Of a stretch of DNA of 64,000 nucleotides, positions 42,131 through 50,325 are shown piece by piece. The notes under the pieces were generated by a model. That model did not search any database. It saw only the letters and a list, made by a program, of their open reading frames with translations, and was not told the DNA's origin. A program made the translations under genes and the position numbers. Position 1 is the first letter of the stretch; every line of letters starts with the position of its first letter. The stretch is from assembly GCF_030268065.1 (NCBI RefSeq), contig NZ_BSDD01000001.1:682001-746000 (forward strand). The letters are read 5' to 3'. The stretch comes from Geothrix rubra (GTDB lineage Bacteria > Acidobacteriota > Holophagae > Holophagales > Holophagaceae).

Positions 42131-43750
42131 TCAGTCCTCGGTCCAGCCCAGGAGGCTCGCCCCGTAGCGCTGGCCCATCACGTAGAGCGGCACCGTCAGC
42201 ACCGTCACCAGGGCCCCGGTGTCCCGGGCGTAGGTCTGCACCAGGAAGTCCCGGCACCCGCCCTCGGGTTCCGCGAGCTTCGCACCGGCCCGGCGGAAGG
42301 CCTCCCGGGTGGCGCGCTCCGGCAGGGCCTCCCCGGCCTCGCCGACCCCGTGCCGGCCGCCCCGCACCAGCACCCGGTTGTCCGTGAAGAACCGCTTCAC
42401 GCGGTTGCCGACCAGGTCCTTCTCGGGAATCCCGGTCCAGTCCTGGGCGAAGCGCGTGTTGTGGGTGGGCGCGTAGCTGTTGAGGTCGATGATGAGGGCG
42501 AAGAGGAGGTGGGGTTCCCGCCCCAGGATCTCGTCGAAGATCGCCTGGAGGGGAGGGTCCACCTGCATGTCGTAGGCGGTGTGGAATTTCGGGGGCGTGA
42601 ACCCCTCCAGTGGCACCCGGTCCACGTTGAAGCGGGAGGCCAGGCCCCGGATGGCGTTCCCCCGGATCTCGGTGTAGCGGAGGTCCAGCACGTCCTCCAG
42701 CTTGAGGGTCCCCGCCTTCACGGGGGCCGCCAGCACCTCGGCCGAGCGCCGGGCCAGCTCACGCCCCAGGGCGAGGGACCGGTGGAAGACGGAGCCCGTG
42801 TCGTAGGGCGCCAGGTGCCGGTAGCCGGCCTCGGTCAGGGTGGTGAGATGGAAGGTGTCCTGGGCCAGGGCCGCCGTCTCGCCCTTCAGGTGGTCCGTGG
42901 AGTCCACCAGGCTCCGGGAGGCTTCCAGGAGGGTCCCGGCGGCACTCGTCTGCTCCACCGAGGACCGGGCGATGAGGTTCACGTGCCCGGCTGCCTCGTC
43001 CGCGAGTTCCGCCAACCCGGAAAGGCGGTGCCCCACGGCCTCCACCTGATCGCTGGTGCGGGCGGCGAGGTCGAGGCTCCGGTCCATCGCCTCCCGCGCC
43101 GGCTGCAGGTCCCCCTGGATGGCGGACAGCAGCGCGCCGATCTCATGGGTCTGCTGGGAGGTCCGGTCCGCGAGCTTGCGGACCTCGTCGGCCACCACGG
43201 CGAATCCCCGTCCCGCCGCGCCCGCGTGCGCCGCCTCGATGGCCGCGTTGAGGCTGAGCAGGCCGGTCCGGTTCGCGATCTCCTCGATGACCTTGGACAC
43301 TTCGGTCACCTGGAGGACCTTCTCCATGAGGGCCTGGAGCTTCTCATCGGTGAGCCCCGTCTGCCGGCGGAGCTCATGGACCGTCGCCACGGACTGCTCG
43401 CTGGCCCTGAGTCCCTCCCGGGTCAGCTCCGCCATGCGGCGGGAGCTCTCCGCCCCGCCTTCTGCGGCCTGGGCCGCCCCCTGGATGTTCTCCCCCAGGC
43501 TGGACAGGGCCCCCTGGATCTCACTGGAACTGGAGAGGATCTGCTCGTAGGCCCGGGCCAGTCCCTGCAGCCGGAGCGACGTCCGCGCCGCGCCGACCGC
43601 GGCCCGGCTCAGGACCGTGCCGATCCCCTGGAGATCCGAGGTCAGCTCGGCCGGAAGGCCGCCCCCGGCCTTGCTGGGCTCCGGATCGGGGCCGGCACCT
43701 GGGCGGTTGCGGAGGAAGGACAAGGGAATACCTCGGGTTTCCAGGCCCAT
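42131..43750 (-). CDS. soluble methyl-accepting chemotaxis protein with C-terminal sensor domain
   Basis: 539 aa with no membrane segment. The signalling hairpin tip is [39 protein letters not shown] in the first half. The C-terminal ~150 residues carry a domain with [19 protein letters not shown], a pattern seen after the signalling region in several cytoplasmic receptors. It probably sends an intracellular signal to CheA. ATG at 43750; an in-frame TTG at codon 10 has a better-spaced GAGG and may be the true start. It follows the two pirin genes on the same strand, 37 bp away. No che genes are in the window. Confidence 0.87.
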   Translation of the reverse strand: MGLETRGIPLSFLRNRPGAGPDPEPSKAGGGLPAELTSDLQGIGTVLSRAAVGAARTSLRLQGLARAYEQILSSSSEIQGALSSLGENIQGAAQAAEGGAESSRRMAELTREGLRASEQSVATVHELRRQTGLTDEKLQALMEKVLQVTEVSKVIEEIANRTGLLSLNAAIEAAHAGAAGRGFAVVADEVRKLADRTSQQTHEIGALLSAIQGDLQPAREAMDRSLDLAARTSDQVEAVGHRLSGLAELADEAAGHVNLIARSSVEQTSAAGTLLEASRSLVDSTDHLKGETAALAQDTFHLTTLTEAGYRHLAPYDTGSVFHRSLALGRELARRSAEVLAAPVKAGTLKLEDVLDLRYTEIRGNAIRGLASRFNVDRVPLEGFTPPKFHTAYDMQVDPPLQAIFDEILGREPHLLFALIIDLNSYAPTHNTRFAQDWTGIPEKDLVGNRVKRFFTDNRVLVRGGRHGVGEAGEALPERATREAFRRAGAKLAEPEGGCRDFLVQTYARDTGALVTVLTVPLYVMGQRYGASLLGWTED

Positions 43751-43787
43751 CGGCCACCCCCGCGATATCTTGAGTCGGGCGAGGTTG

Positions 43788-44654
43788 TCAGTCCAGCCTC
43801 CCCATCCGTCCGCGCTGGTAATCCTGCAGGGCCTGTTCGATCTCCTCCCGGGTGTTCATCACGAACGGTCCGTAGTGGGCGATGGGCTCACGGAGGGGTT
43901 CCCCCGCCAGCAGCATGAGGCTGACCTGGCTGGCCGCCTCCAGGGCCAGGGTGTCCCCGTCGCCCAGCAGGGCCACCGTGTCCGCCGGCACCTCGGTCCC
44001 CTCGATGCGGATGGTCCCGTGCAGGGGCACCACGGCGGCCAGCCAGCCCCCGGGGATGGCTTGCTGGAACCGGGCCCCGGCGTCCAGTTCCAGGTGGGCA
44101 TAGGCGATGCGTGCCGGGGTGACCGCGGGGCCGGTGGTGCCCGCCCAGGTGCCCGCCAGCACGCGGAGGCGGCCCCCGGGAAGGGCCTGCCAGGGCAGGG
44201 CCTCGGGCTGAAGGTCGGTGTAGCCGGGTGCGGAGCCCTTGGCGGCCTTCGGCAGGTTGATCCAGAGCTGCACGCCCTCGATGGGACCGCCCGTCTCCAG
44301 GTGTTCCGGCACGGGCATCTCCTCGTGGACGATGCCTGCCCCGGCGTTCATGAGCTGGGCGCCGCCAGGCTCGAGCAGGCCCGAGCCCCCGGTGCTGTCC
44401 CGGTGGCGGAAGGCGCCCTGGATCAGGTAGGTGAGCGTCTGGAACCCGCGATGGGGATGGGGCGGGAAGCCCGCATCCGTCCCCGGCGGCAGCACCATGG
44501 GCCCGAAGTGGTCCATGAGCAGGAAGGGGTCCATGGCGCGGAAGGCCTCCCCGCCCTGCTGGCCCTGCCCCGGGACGAGGCGCGTGAGGGGGACGCGGTT
44601 GCCGTCCTGCGTGGGCAGGCCGGGCACGAGGGAGCGGACGGGCTTGGTGGCCAT
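43788..44654 (-). CDS. pirin-family cupin protein
   Basis: 288 aa, full-length two-cupin pirin. The iron ligands are visible in [18 protein letters not shown] and in the later HEEMP. The conserved opening [11 protein letters not shown] is also present. Bacterial pirins are often quercetin 2,3-dioxygenase-like or regulatory. ATG at 44654 is chosen because the stop of the upstream gene (TGAGG) supplies the ribosome site; an open frame upstream is not conserved. It forms a tandem pair with the next pirin. Confidence 0.88.
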   Translation of the reverse strand: MATKPVRSLVPGLPTQDGNRVPLTRLVPGQGQQGGEAFRAMDPFLLMDHFGPMVLPPGTDAGFPPHPHRGFQTLTYLIQGAFRHRDSTGGSGLLEPGGAQLMNAGAGIVHEEMPVPEHLETGGPIEGVQLWINLPKAAKGSAPGYTDLQPEALPWQALPGGRLRVLAGTWAGTTGPAVTPARIAYAHLELDAGARFQQAIPGGWLAAVVPLHGTIRIEGTEVPADTVALLGDGDTLALEAASQVSLMLLAGEPLREPIAHYGPFVMNTREEIEQALQDYQRGRMGRLD

Positions 44655-44661
44655 GGGCACC

Positions 44662-45360
44662 TCAGGCGAGATCGAAGAAGAGGACTTCCGAAGGAACGGT
44701 GGCGGCGACGGTGAGGCCCGCCTCCCCTTCGATGCGTGCACCGTCACCGGCGTGAAGGGACATGCCGTCCAGGGTCACCGAGCCGTTGGCCACCTGGAGG
44801 TACCCGGCGCGCCCCGGCGACAGGGTGAGGGGAACCTCGCGGCCCGGGTCCAGCCGCGCCACGGATAGGCGCACATCCTGGAACACCTTCACCGAACCCT
44901 CGGCCCCGTCAGGGCTGGCGATCAGCCGCAGGCGGTTCCGCAGGTCGCCGTCGGGGAAGGCCACCTGGTCATAGCGGGGCGCGAGGCCCGCCCGTTCCGG
45001 GAGGATCCAGACCTGGAGGAAGTGGACAGGCTCTGAATCCGAGGCATTGAACTCGCTGTGGCGGATGCCCGTGCCCGCACTCATGACCTGCGCCTCGCCG
45101 GGCCGGATGACCCCGTGGGTGCCCAGGCTGTCGCGGTGCTCCAGGGCCCCCGAGAGCACCCAGGTGAGGATCTCCATGTCCCGGTGGCCGTGGGTCCCGA
45201 ACCCCTTGGCGGGCTGGACCCGGTCCTCGTTGATCACCCGGAGGCTGCGGAAGCCCATGTGCTCCGGGTCCAGGTAGTCCCCGAAGGAGAAGGTATGGCG
45301 GGTGTCGAGCCAACCGAAATCGAATCGGCCTCGTTCCTCGGACCGGCGCAGCGTGATCAT
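44662..45360 (-). CDS. pirin-like quercetin 2,3-dioxygenase family protein (YhhW type)
   Basis: 232 aa. Starts ITLRRSEERGRFDFGWLDTRHTFSFGDYLDP, the hallmark of the YhhW subgroup. The metal-binding cupin motif is GFGTHGHRDMEILTWVLSG with a downstream HSEFN. YhhW cleaves quercetin in vitro; the natural role is unclear. ATG at 45360 follows GGGAGG. The promoter upstream (TTGAAA-16-TATAAT) is the best consensus match in the window and is overlaid by an inverted repeat, so the pirin pair is probably regulated. Confidence 0.88.
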   Translation of the reverse strand: MITLRRSEERGRFDFGWLDTRHTFSFGDYLDPEHMGFRSLRVINEDRVQPAKGFGTHGHRDMEILTWVLSGALEHRDSLGTHGVIRPGEAQVMSAGTGIRHSEFNASDSEPVHFLQVWILPERAGLAPRYDQVAFPDGDLRNRLRLIASPDGAEGSVKVFQDVRLSVARLDPGREVPLTLSPGRAGYLQVANGSVTLDGMSLHAGDGARIEGEAGLTVAATVPSEVLFFDLA

Positions 45361-45377
45361 GGCGTCCTCCCTGGATC

Positions 45378-45406
45378 ATTATACATGTTGCAACTCTTAT
45401 TTCAAC
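45378..45406 (-). promoter_or_regulatory. consensus promoter with overlapping operator for the pirin genes
   Basis: On the minus strand TTGAAA (45405-45400) and a perfect TATAAT (45383-45378) are 16 bp apart. An inverted repeat GTTGAAA-TAAGAG-TTGCAAC (45406-45387, six of seven arm positions matching) covers the -35 and spacer. A repressor bound there would block the promoter. The predicted leader is only ~11 nt. Confidence 0.65.
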
Positions 45407-45477
45407 GACCCGCCATTTTCTTGAAGCCTGCTGAGTAAACGGGACTTATCTTGGGGTTGTCCCTTCAGGAGGTCGTC

Positions 45478-45906
45478 ATGATCAAGCGGGTGCTGGTGGG
45501 TGTGGATTTCTCGGGGGCTTCGCACCAGGCCCTGGAGCGGGGCGGCGCCTGGTCCACCCGCCTGGGCGTGCCCCTGGTGGCCATGCACGTCCTCCAGCCC
45601 CCGGCGCCCATGCTCCCGGAGGCCCAGATCGCCCTTCCGGATCCTGCCTGGCTGAAGAGCATGGAAGACCATGCCCGAGAGCAGCTCAAGAACTGGCTCC
45701 AGCCCTTCCCCGGGGCGCAGGCCCTCGTGAAGTGGGGCGGGCCCGCGGAGGAGCTCGTCTCCGAGGCGGATTCCGACACCCTGCTGGTGGTGGCCCAGGT
45801 GGGCCACTCCACCCTGGAGCGGCTCCTGTTCGGCAGCACCGCCTCCCGGGTGGTGCGCCTGGCCCCCTGTGACGTGCTGGTGGTCCGGACCGCCAAGGCC
45901 AGCTAG
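45478..45906 (+). CDS. universal stress protein
   Basis: 142 aa UspA-like protein. The first strand is KRVLVGVDFSGASHQALERG and the ATP-binding motif GHSTLERLLFGSTASRVVRLAPCDVLVV fits the nucleotide-binding (G-x2-G-x9-G-S/T) subgroup. Cytoplasmic. Exact function unknown; such proteins respond to starvation and respiratory stress. ATG at 45478 follows AGGAGG, the strongest ribosome site nearby. It shares an AT-rich divergent region with the pirin operon; TTATCT at 45446-45451 could be its -10. Monocistronic. Confidence 0.92.
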   Translation: MIKRVLVGVDFSGASHQALERGGAWSTRLGVPLVAMHVLQPPAPMLPEAQIALPDPAWLKSMEDHAREQLKNWLQPFPGAQALVKWGGPAEELVSEADSDTLLVVAQVGHSTLERLLFGSTASRVVRLAPCDVLVVRTAKAS

Positions 45907-45965
45907 GGCATGCTCCCCGGCCGCTGCCGGCCCGCATCTGCCTGGAAAGCGCGTTCGCGGGAGCG

Positions 45966-46949
45966 TCAGCGCTCCGGAGCCTCGCTCAGGTGCCGGGCCA
46001 GGGCCTCCATCTCCGCGGCCTGGGCCGTGAGGATGCGTTCGGCCATGCGGTGGAGCCCTTCCAGGTGCGCGGGGGAGGTGTCGTCCATCTCGCTCAGGTC
46101 CGGGTCCAGGGTGGTCTGGAAACGGTGGTAGCCACGCGTTCCGCTGGCCCCCTGGGGCAGGATCTGGCGGAGCTGGTAGTCCACGGTGTCGCCCACCCCG
46201 TCGAAGATGACGTCGAGCAGGGGCCGCGCCCAGCCCGCCGCGCCCCAGGTCCGCGCCTCCTCGTACCGGTAGGCCCGGGTGTAGCAGCCGGTGCCGAGGG
46301 AGACCAGCAGGATGCCCCCGTCGGGGTCGCCGGCCTCCCGCAGCCGCTGGCAGCCTTCGGCGTAGGCACACATGGCGGGATTGATCGCAAAGACGCCGCC
46401 ATCGACCAGGACGTCCCTCTCTCCGGGCCACTGGACCTGCACCGGCTCGAAGTAGGTGGGCGCGGCGCTCGTGGCCCGCGCCGCCACGCGCATGGGCACG
46501 TCGTACCGCGGATCCATGGCCGCACGGCGGCTGCGGTAGAAGAACGGGTCCCGCTTCTCCAGGTCGTAGGCCGGGATGAGGAGCTCCACGAGGGCCTCCT
46601 TCAGCCGGGTCTCGCCGAAGCAGTCCCGGAGCACCCCTTCGAGCCCCGTGGCGGGGTACCTGGCCGCCCGGATCCCCATGGGATTGGTCAGGTGCCGGAA
46701 GGCTCCCTCGTGGAAGATCCGCCCCCCCTCAAGGAGGTAGAGGTCGGCGAGATCCTGGGCCCGATGCTGGGGGCGGCCGTCCGGCCCAGGTTTGGCCAGG
46801 CCCAGGGCGAGGATGCCTCCCGTGCTGGTGCCCGCGATGAGGTCGAAGCAGTCGGCGATGGCCCTCCCCGTCTGGCGCTCCAGCTCCGCCAACACCAGGG
46901 CCGGGATCAGGCCGCGGATGCCGCCGCCATCGATGGAGAGGATTCGCAT
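45966..46949 (-). CDS. patatin-like phospholipase
   Basis: 327-aa serine lipase with a Ser-Asp dyad. The oxyanion loop is DGGGIRG at the N terminus, the nucleophile S42 is in GTSTGG, and the aspartate in VLVDGGVF is near residue 187. No signal peptide or membrane helix, so probably cytosolic, acting on membrane phospholipid. TAGAAT at 46961-46956 lies just before the ATG, suggesting a leaderless message starting right after the terminator of the upstream unit. CapV, a CBASS effector, belongs to this family, but no cyclase, NucC-like or ubiquitin-like gene is adjacent, so there is no sign of a defence system here. Confidence 0.88.
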   Translation of the reverse strand: MRILSIDGGGIRGLIPALVLAELERQTGRAIADCFDLIAGTSTGGILALGLAKPGPDGRPQHRAQDLADLYLLEGGRIFHEGAFRHLTNPMGIRAARYPATGLEGVLRDCFGETRLKEALVELLIPAYDLEKRDPFFYRSRRAAMDPRYDVPMRVAARATSAAPTYFEPVQVQWPGERDVLVDGGVFAINPAMCAYAEGCQRLREAGDPDGGILLVSLGTGCYTRAYRYEEARTWGAAGWARPLLDVIFDGVGDTVDYQLRQILPQGASGTRGYHRFQTTLDPDLSEMDDTSPAHLEGLHRMAERILTAQAAEMEALARHLSEAPER

Positions 46950-46966
46950 GACAGGATTCTAGGCGG

Positions 46967-46993
46967 AAAAAAACGGGCCCGAAGACCCGTTTT
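46967..46993 (-). terminator. intrinsic terminator between gcdH and patatin
   Basis: On the minus strand AAAACGGG (46993-46986) and CCCGTTTT (46977-46970) form an 8-bp stem followed by three more T residues. It is the best classical Rho-independent terminator in the window. It lies just beyond the duplicated gcdH 3' end, so it may be the original gcdH terminator. Confidence 0.8.
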
Positions 46994-47011
46994 CAAAAAT
47001 CCATCCGGGGC

Positions 47012-47066
47012 TCAGCGGTAGGCCGGGATGCCCGTCACTTCCTGCCCGATGATGAGGGTGTGCATG
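47012..47066 (-). pseudogene. duplicated 3' end of gcdH
   Basis: 55 bp identical to 47162-47216, encoding the last 17 residues and stop of GcdH (MHTLIIGQEVTGIPAYR). It is offset by exactly 150 bp. Nothing of the rest of the gene is repeated, so this is a dead fragment. Confidence 0.9.
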
Positions 47067-47111
47067 AGGCCCCGCTCCGTTGAGGACGATCGGAGATCGG
47101 CCGAAACGGGA

Positions 47112-47133
47112 GGGCCCGCCAGGTGGCGGGCCC
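47112..47133 (-). terminator. hairpin directly after gcdH
   Basis: GGGCCCGCC (47112-47120) and GGCGGGCCC (47125-47133) make a 9-bp stem with a 4-base loop, between the true gcdH stop and the duplicated fragment. No T tract. Confidence 0.55.
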
Positions 47134-47161
47134 GTTCGCGGGTCGACGACTGCCACCCGAA

Positions 47162-48352
47162 TCAGCGGTAGGCCGGGATGCCCGTCACTTCCTGCCCGAT
47201 GATGAGGGTGTGCATGTCGTGCGTCCCCTCGTAGGTGTAGACGCTCTCGAGGTTGGCCATGTGGCGCATGACGGGGTACTCGTCCAGGATCCCGTTGGCG
47301 CCCAGGATCGTGCGGGCCTTCCGGCAGACCTCCAGGGCGATGTTCACGTTGTTCATCTTGGCCATGGACACCTGGGCGGGGGTGAAGGTCTTGGCATCCT
47401 TCAGACGGCCGAGCTGGAGGACCAGGAGCTGGGCCTTGGTGATCTCGGTGACCATCCAGGCCAGCTTCTCCTGCTGGAGCTGGTAGCTGGCGATGGGCTT
47501 GTCGAACTGGATCCGGGAGAGCGCGTAGTCCAGGGCGCACTGGTAGCAGGCGTCCGCGGCGCCGATGGCGCCCCAGGCGATGCCGTAGCGGGCCTGGGTG
47601 AGGCAGCCCAGGGGGCCCTTCAGTCCCTTCACGTGGGGCAGCAGGCTGACCTTCTCCTCCACGATGACGTCCTCCAGCACCAGTTCGGAGGTGACGGAGG
47701 CCCGGAGGCTCCACTTGCCCTTCATCTCGGGGGCGCTGAAGCCGGGGGTGCCCTTCTCGACCAGGAAGCCGCGGATGCCCTCCTCGGTCTGGGCCCAGAC
47801 CACGGCCACGTCGGCCACGGTGCCGTTGGTGATCCACATCTTGGTGCCGTTGAGGCGCCACTTGCCACCCGGCTCGCGCACGGCCTTGGTCAGCATGCCG
47901 CCGGGGTTGGAGCCGAAATCAGGCTCGGTGAGACCGAAGCAGCCCACCTTCTCGCCGGCCGCCAGCTTCGGCAGCCAGTACCGCTTCTGCTCCTCGCTGC
48001 CGTAGGCGTAGATGGGCCACATGACCAGGCTGCCCTGCACGGAGGCGAAGGAACGGAGACCGGAATCCCCGCGCTCCAGCTCGTACATCAGGAGCCCGTA
48101 GGCCACGTTGCTCAGGCCCGCGCAGCCGTATTCCTCGGGCAGCGACGGACCGTAGAAGCCCAGCTCCCCCATCTTGGCGATCAGGTGCTTCGGGAAGGTC
48201 TGCTCCTGGGCGTGCTTGTCGATGATGGGCAGCACCTCGGCGTTCACGAACTTCCGCGCGGTCTCGCGGATCATCCGTTCTTCGTCCGTGAGCAGGCCCT
48301 CGAAGCCCATGTAGTCGGTGATGTGGGTGAAGGTGGCGTAGGCGCCAGCCAT
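47162..48352 (-). CDS. gcdH: acyl-CoA dehydrogenase, probably glutaryl-CoA dehydrogenase
   Basis: FAD enzyme of 396 aa. The overall sequence follows glutaryl-CoA dehydrogenase closely: SVQGSLVMWPIYAYGSEEQKRYWLPKLA, CFGLTEPDFGSNP, MWITNGTVADVAVVWAQ, LTQARYGIAWG, and the catalytic base E376 in YEGTHDMHTLIIG. GCDH oxidises and decarboxylates glutaryl-CoA to crotonyl-CoA in lysine, tryptophan or aromatic breakdown. ATG at 48352 follows CAGGAGG. A TAGACTGG motif lies 73 bp upstream. It is monocistronic; its last 55 bp are repeated 150 bp downstream. Another short-chain acyl-CoA substrate cannot be excluded. Confidence 0.87.
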   Translation of the reverse strand: MAGAYATFTHITDYMGFEGLLTDEERMIRETARKFVNAEVLPIIDKHAQEQTFPKHLIAKMGELGFYGPSLPEEYGCAGLSNVAYGLLMYELERGDSGLRSFASVQGSLVMWPIYAYGSEEQKRYWLPKLAAGEKVGCFGLTEPDFGSNPGGMLTKAVREPGGKWRLNGTKMWITNGTVADVAVVWAQTEEGIRGFLVEKGTPGFSAPEMKGKWSLRASVTSELVLEDVIVEEKVSLLPHVKGLKGPLGCLTQARYGIAWGAIGAADACYQCALDYALSRIQFDKPIASYQLQQEKLAWMVTEITKAQLLVLQLGRLKDAKTFTPAQVSMAKMNNVNIALEVCRKARTILGANGILDEYPVMRHMANLESVYTYEGTHDMHTLIIGQEVTGIPAYR

Positions 48353-48527
48353 GGGAACCTCCTGGAATGCCCTGAAGCCTCGGGCGGGTGGGGAATGCGG
48401 CGCTGCAGCAGCGCGCCGCCTTCCAGTCTACCGCTGGCTTCCAGGTGGGCCCCGACCGGATCCAGCGGGGATGGGGCTCGCGCCGGGCTGCGGCCTCCGG
48501 GTTTGACAATCTGCAAAGCCACTCGGG

Positions 48528-49127
48528 TCACTCCCCGCGGGCGGGCTCCTCGAGCAACCGCTGCCCCGTGCCGTCCGGAATCTCGTGGCAATGGCGGCAT
48601 CTCGCCTCGTAGGCCTCGGCGGCCCCCACGAGCACCTGGCCGCCGGTGTGCACGAGCCGCTGGGTGCGCCCCGCAGCCGCGCCGCAGACCATGCAGATGG
48701 CCTGGAGCTTGGTGATGTACTCCGCCTTGGCTAGGAGAATGGGCATGATGCCGAAGGGCTCCCCATTGGAATCCTGGTCCAGCCCCGCGGCGATCACGCG
48801 GACGCCCCGGGCCGCGAGGCCGTCGATCACCGCGAGCAGCCCCTCGTCCAGGAACTGGACCTCGTCGAGGGCCACCACCTCCGCCTCCGGATCCAGGTGG
48901 CGCCGCAGTTCCTCGCTGTCCTTCACCGGGATGGCGTCATGCTTGCGCTGACTGTGGCTGGCGATGGCCGAGACGTCATAGCGGTCGTCCAGGGCCGGCT
49001 TGAAGACCTGCACCCGCTGGCGCGCGATGATGGCGCGCTTGATGCGCCGGATGAGCTCCTCGGACTTGCCCGAGAACATGGGGCCGCAGATCACCTCCAG
49101 CGAGCCCTGGCGCTGGTGAACGTACAT
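48528..49127 (-). CDS. tdk: thymidine kinase
   Basis: Type II thymidine kinase of the pyrimidine salvage pathway; 199 aa. P-loop GPMFSGKSEEL at residues 15-25, Walker-B-like VVALDEVQFLD, the lasso segment GLDQDSNGEPFG, and the zinc site with CMVC and CRHC. ATG at 49127 follows AAGGAAA. It is the last gene of the DUF1844-TPR-DUF4388-tdk unit, nine bases after the DUF4388 stop, although its function appears unrelated. Confidence 0.95.
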   Translation of the reverse strand: MYVHQRQGSLEVICGPMFSGKSEELIRRIKRAIIARQRVQVFKPALDDRYDVSAIASHSQRKHDAIPVKDSEELRRHLDPEAEVVALDEVQFLDEGLLAVIDGLAARGVRVIAAGLDQDSNGEPFGIMPILLAKAEYITKLQAICMVCGAAAGRTQRLVHTGGQVLVGAAEAYEARCRHCHEIPDGTGQRLLEEPARGE

Positions 49128-49136
49128 CGTGTTTCC

Positions 49137-50324
49137 TTATCGAGCGTGGGCCCCGGTTTTCGCCGGAGCCGGGGCCGGAGCCGGGACCTGGGGGGGAGCC
49201 GGAGCCATGGGATCCGGGAGCAGGGACAAGTCTTCGACCGGGTTCCGGCCTTCGAGGGGACGACCGAGGCGCTGCGCGAGTTCCAGGCCCCCGTCCCTGG
49301 GTGAAGCCATACGGAAGGCCCAGGCCTGCCGGACCCGGGTGGCCCCGTCCGGGACCACATGGACATCCGCGGGCTGGAGGCTTGCCAGCCCCAGGTTCAC
49401 GGACCCGCGCCGGTGCGGCACGTAGAGGAGCAGGGGAACGGCGAGGAAGAGGGCGACCAGGGGCCAGAGGAGGAGGCTGGGTTCCCAGGCCTCGGGGGCA
49501 TACTCGGGATGGCCATCGGTCACCCAGGGACGCACCACCTTCGGGGCCTCCCCGGAGAGGGGCTCCAGGAGGCCGTTTTCGAGCAGGTCCGCGATGGCCT
49601 TGCAGGTGTCCAGCTCTTCGTAGCGGCTCACCTGGGTGACATCCTTGATGCTCTGGGGATGGTCGAAGTAGGAGAGCACCACTTCCTGCTCGTGGGTGAG
49701 CCCGGAGGAGCCGTGCTGGACCGTGGTCTTGCCATCCAGCACCGACGAGACGTCCCGGTCGATGTCCAGATGCAACGCCTGCGCCCGGGGCGACTTGGCG
49801 AGGGCCTGGTCCATGGACGGCAGCCTGCGTTCGACCTCCGGCCACTCGTCCTGAATGCGGGCCGCCTCCATCAGCACCGTGTCCACGGGGATGGGGACGA
49901 AGTGCTCCCGATCCAGGTCGGGAGGGAGCATGGAGTCGAACCGGTAGTCCCCCTCCACCCAGCGGAAGGTCCGGTGGAGGATGGCCGTGGCCTGGTTGAA
50001 GAGCGCGTCCTGCAGGTCGGTGGCCGTCACCTTCCCGCTCTCCAGAAGGAGGGTCCCCATGCGCTTCAGCGTCTGGCGCTGCACCTGCACCATGGAGAGC
50101 AGTTCCTCCCCGGTGAGGCGCCCCAGGCGCACCAGCATGGTGCCGAGGCGGTCCTCCATGCGGACCTGGTTGGAGTCGCAGCCCACGATCTCCCCGTTCT
50201 CGAAGAAGACCTTCACGAACTCCTGGCCCTGGGACAGCACCAGGGTGCCGTTCTTCCCCTGGATCTTGATCATGTTGAACAGGGAGAAGAGGTCGAAATC
50301 CCGGAGGGACCCTTCCAGCGCCAT
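49137..50324 (-). CDS. DUF4388 (PATAN) domain protein with membrane helix
   Basis: 395 aa. The N-terminal DUF4388 domain (about 1-150) begins MALEGSLRDFDLFSLFNMIKIQGKNGTLVLS and continues with two GxLL-type repeats (RLGRLTGEELL, LLESGKVTATDLQDALF). A middle winged-helix-like region (about 205-255) precedes a membrane helix near 285-305 (LLLWPLVALFLAVPLLLYV). The C terminus is periplasmic or extracellular and Pro/Ala-rich. PATAN proteins are linked to response regulators, gliding and gene control. One base separates it from the upstream TPR gene, so the two are co-transcribed. Confidence 0.8.
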   Translation of the reverse strand: MALEGSLRDFDLFSLFNMIKIQGKNGTLVLSQGQEFVKVFFENGEIVGCDSNQVRMEDRLGTMLVRLGRLTGEELLSMVQVQRQTLKRMGTLLLESGKVTATDLQDALFNQATAILHRTFRWVEGDYRFDSMLPPDLDREHFVPIPVDTVLMEAARIQDEWPEVERRLPSMDQALAKSPRAQALHLDIDRDVSSVLDGKTTVQHGSSGLTHEQEVVLSYFDHPQSIKDVTQVSRYEELDTCKAIADLLENGLLEPLSGEAPKVVRPWVTDGHPEYAPEAWEPSLLLWPLVALFLAVPLLLYVPHRRGSVNLGLASLQPADVHVVPDGATRVRQAWAFRMASPRDGGLELAQRLGRPLEGRNPVEDLSLLPDPMAPAPPQVPAPAPAPAKTGAHAR

Positions 50325-50325
50325 T

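Noticed and set aside
45966-46949. Patatin as a CBASS CapV effector
   Set aside because: Motifs fit, but there is no CD-NTase, E1/E2/JAB or HORMA gene nearby, and both flanks are metabolic genes.
48503-48508. Perfect TTGACA on the + strand
   Set aside because: It points into tdk antisense, with no + strand gene or -10 at the right distance.
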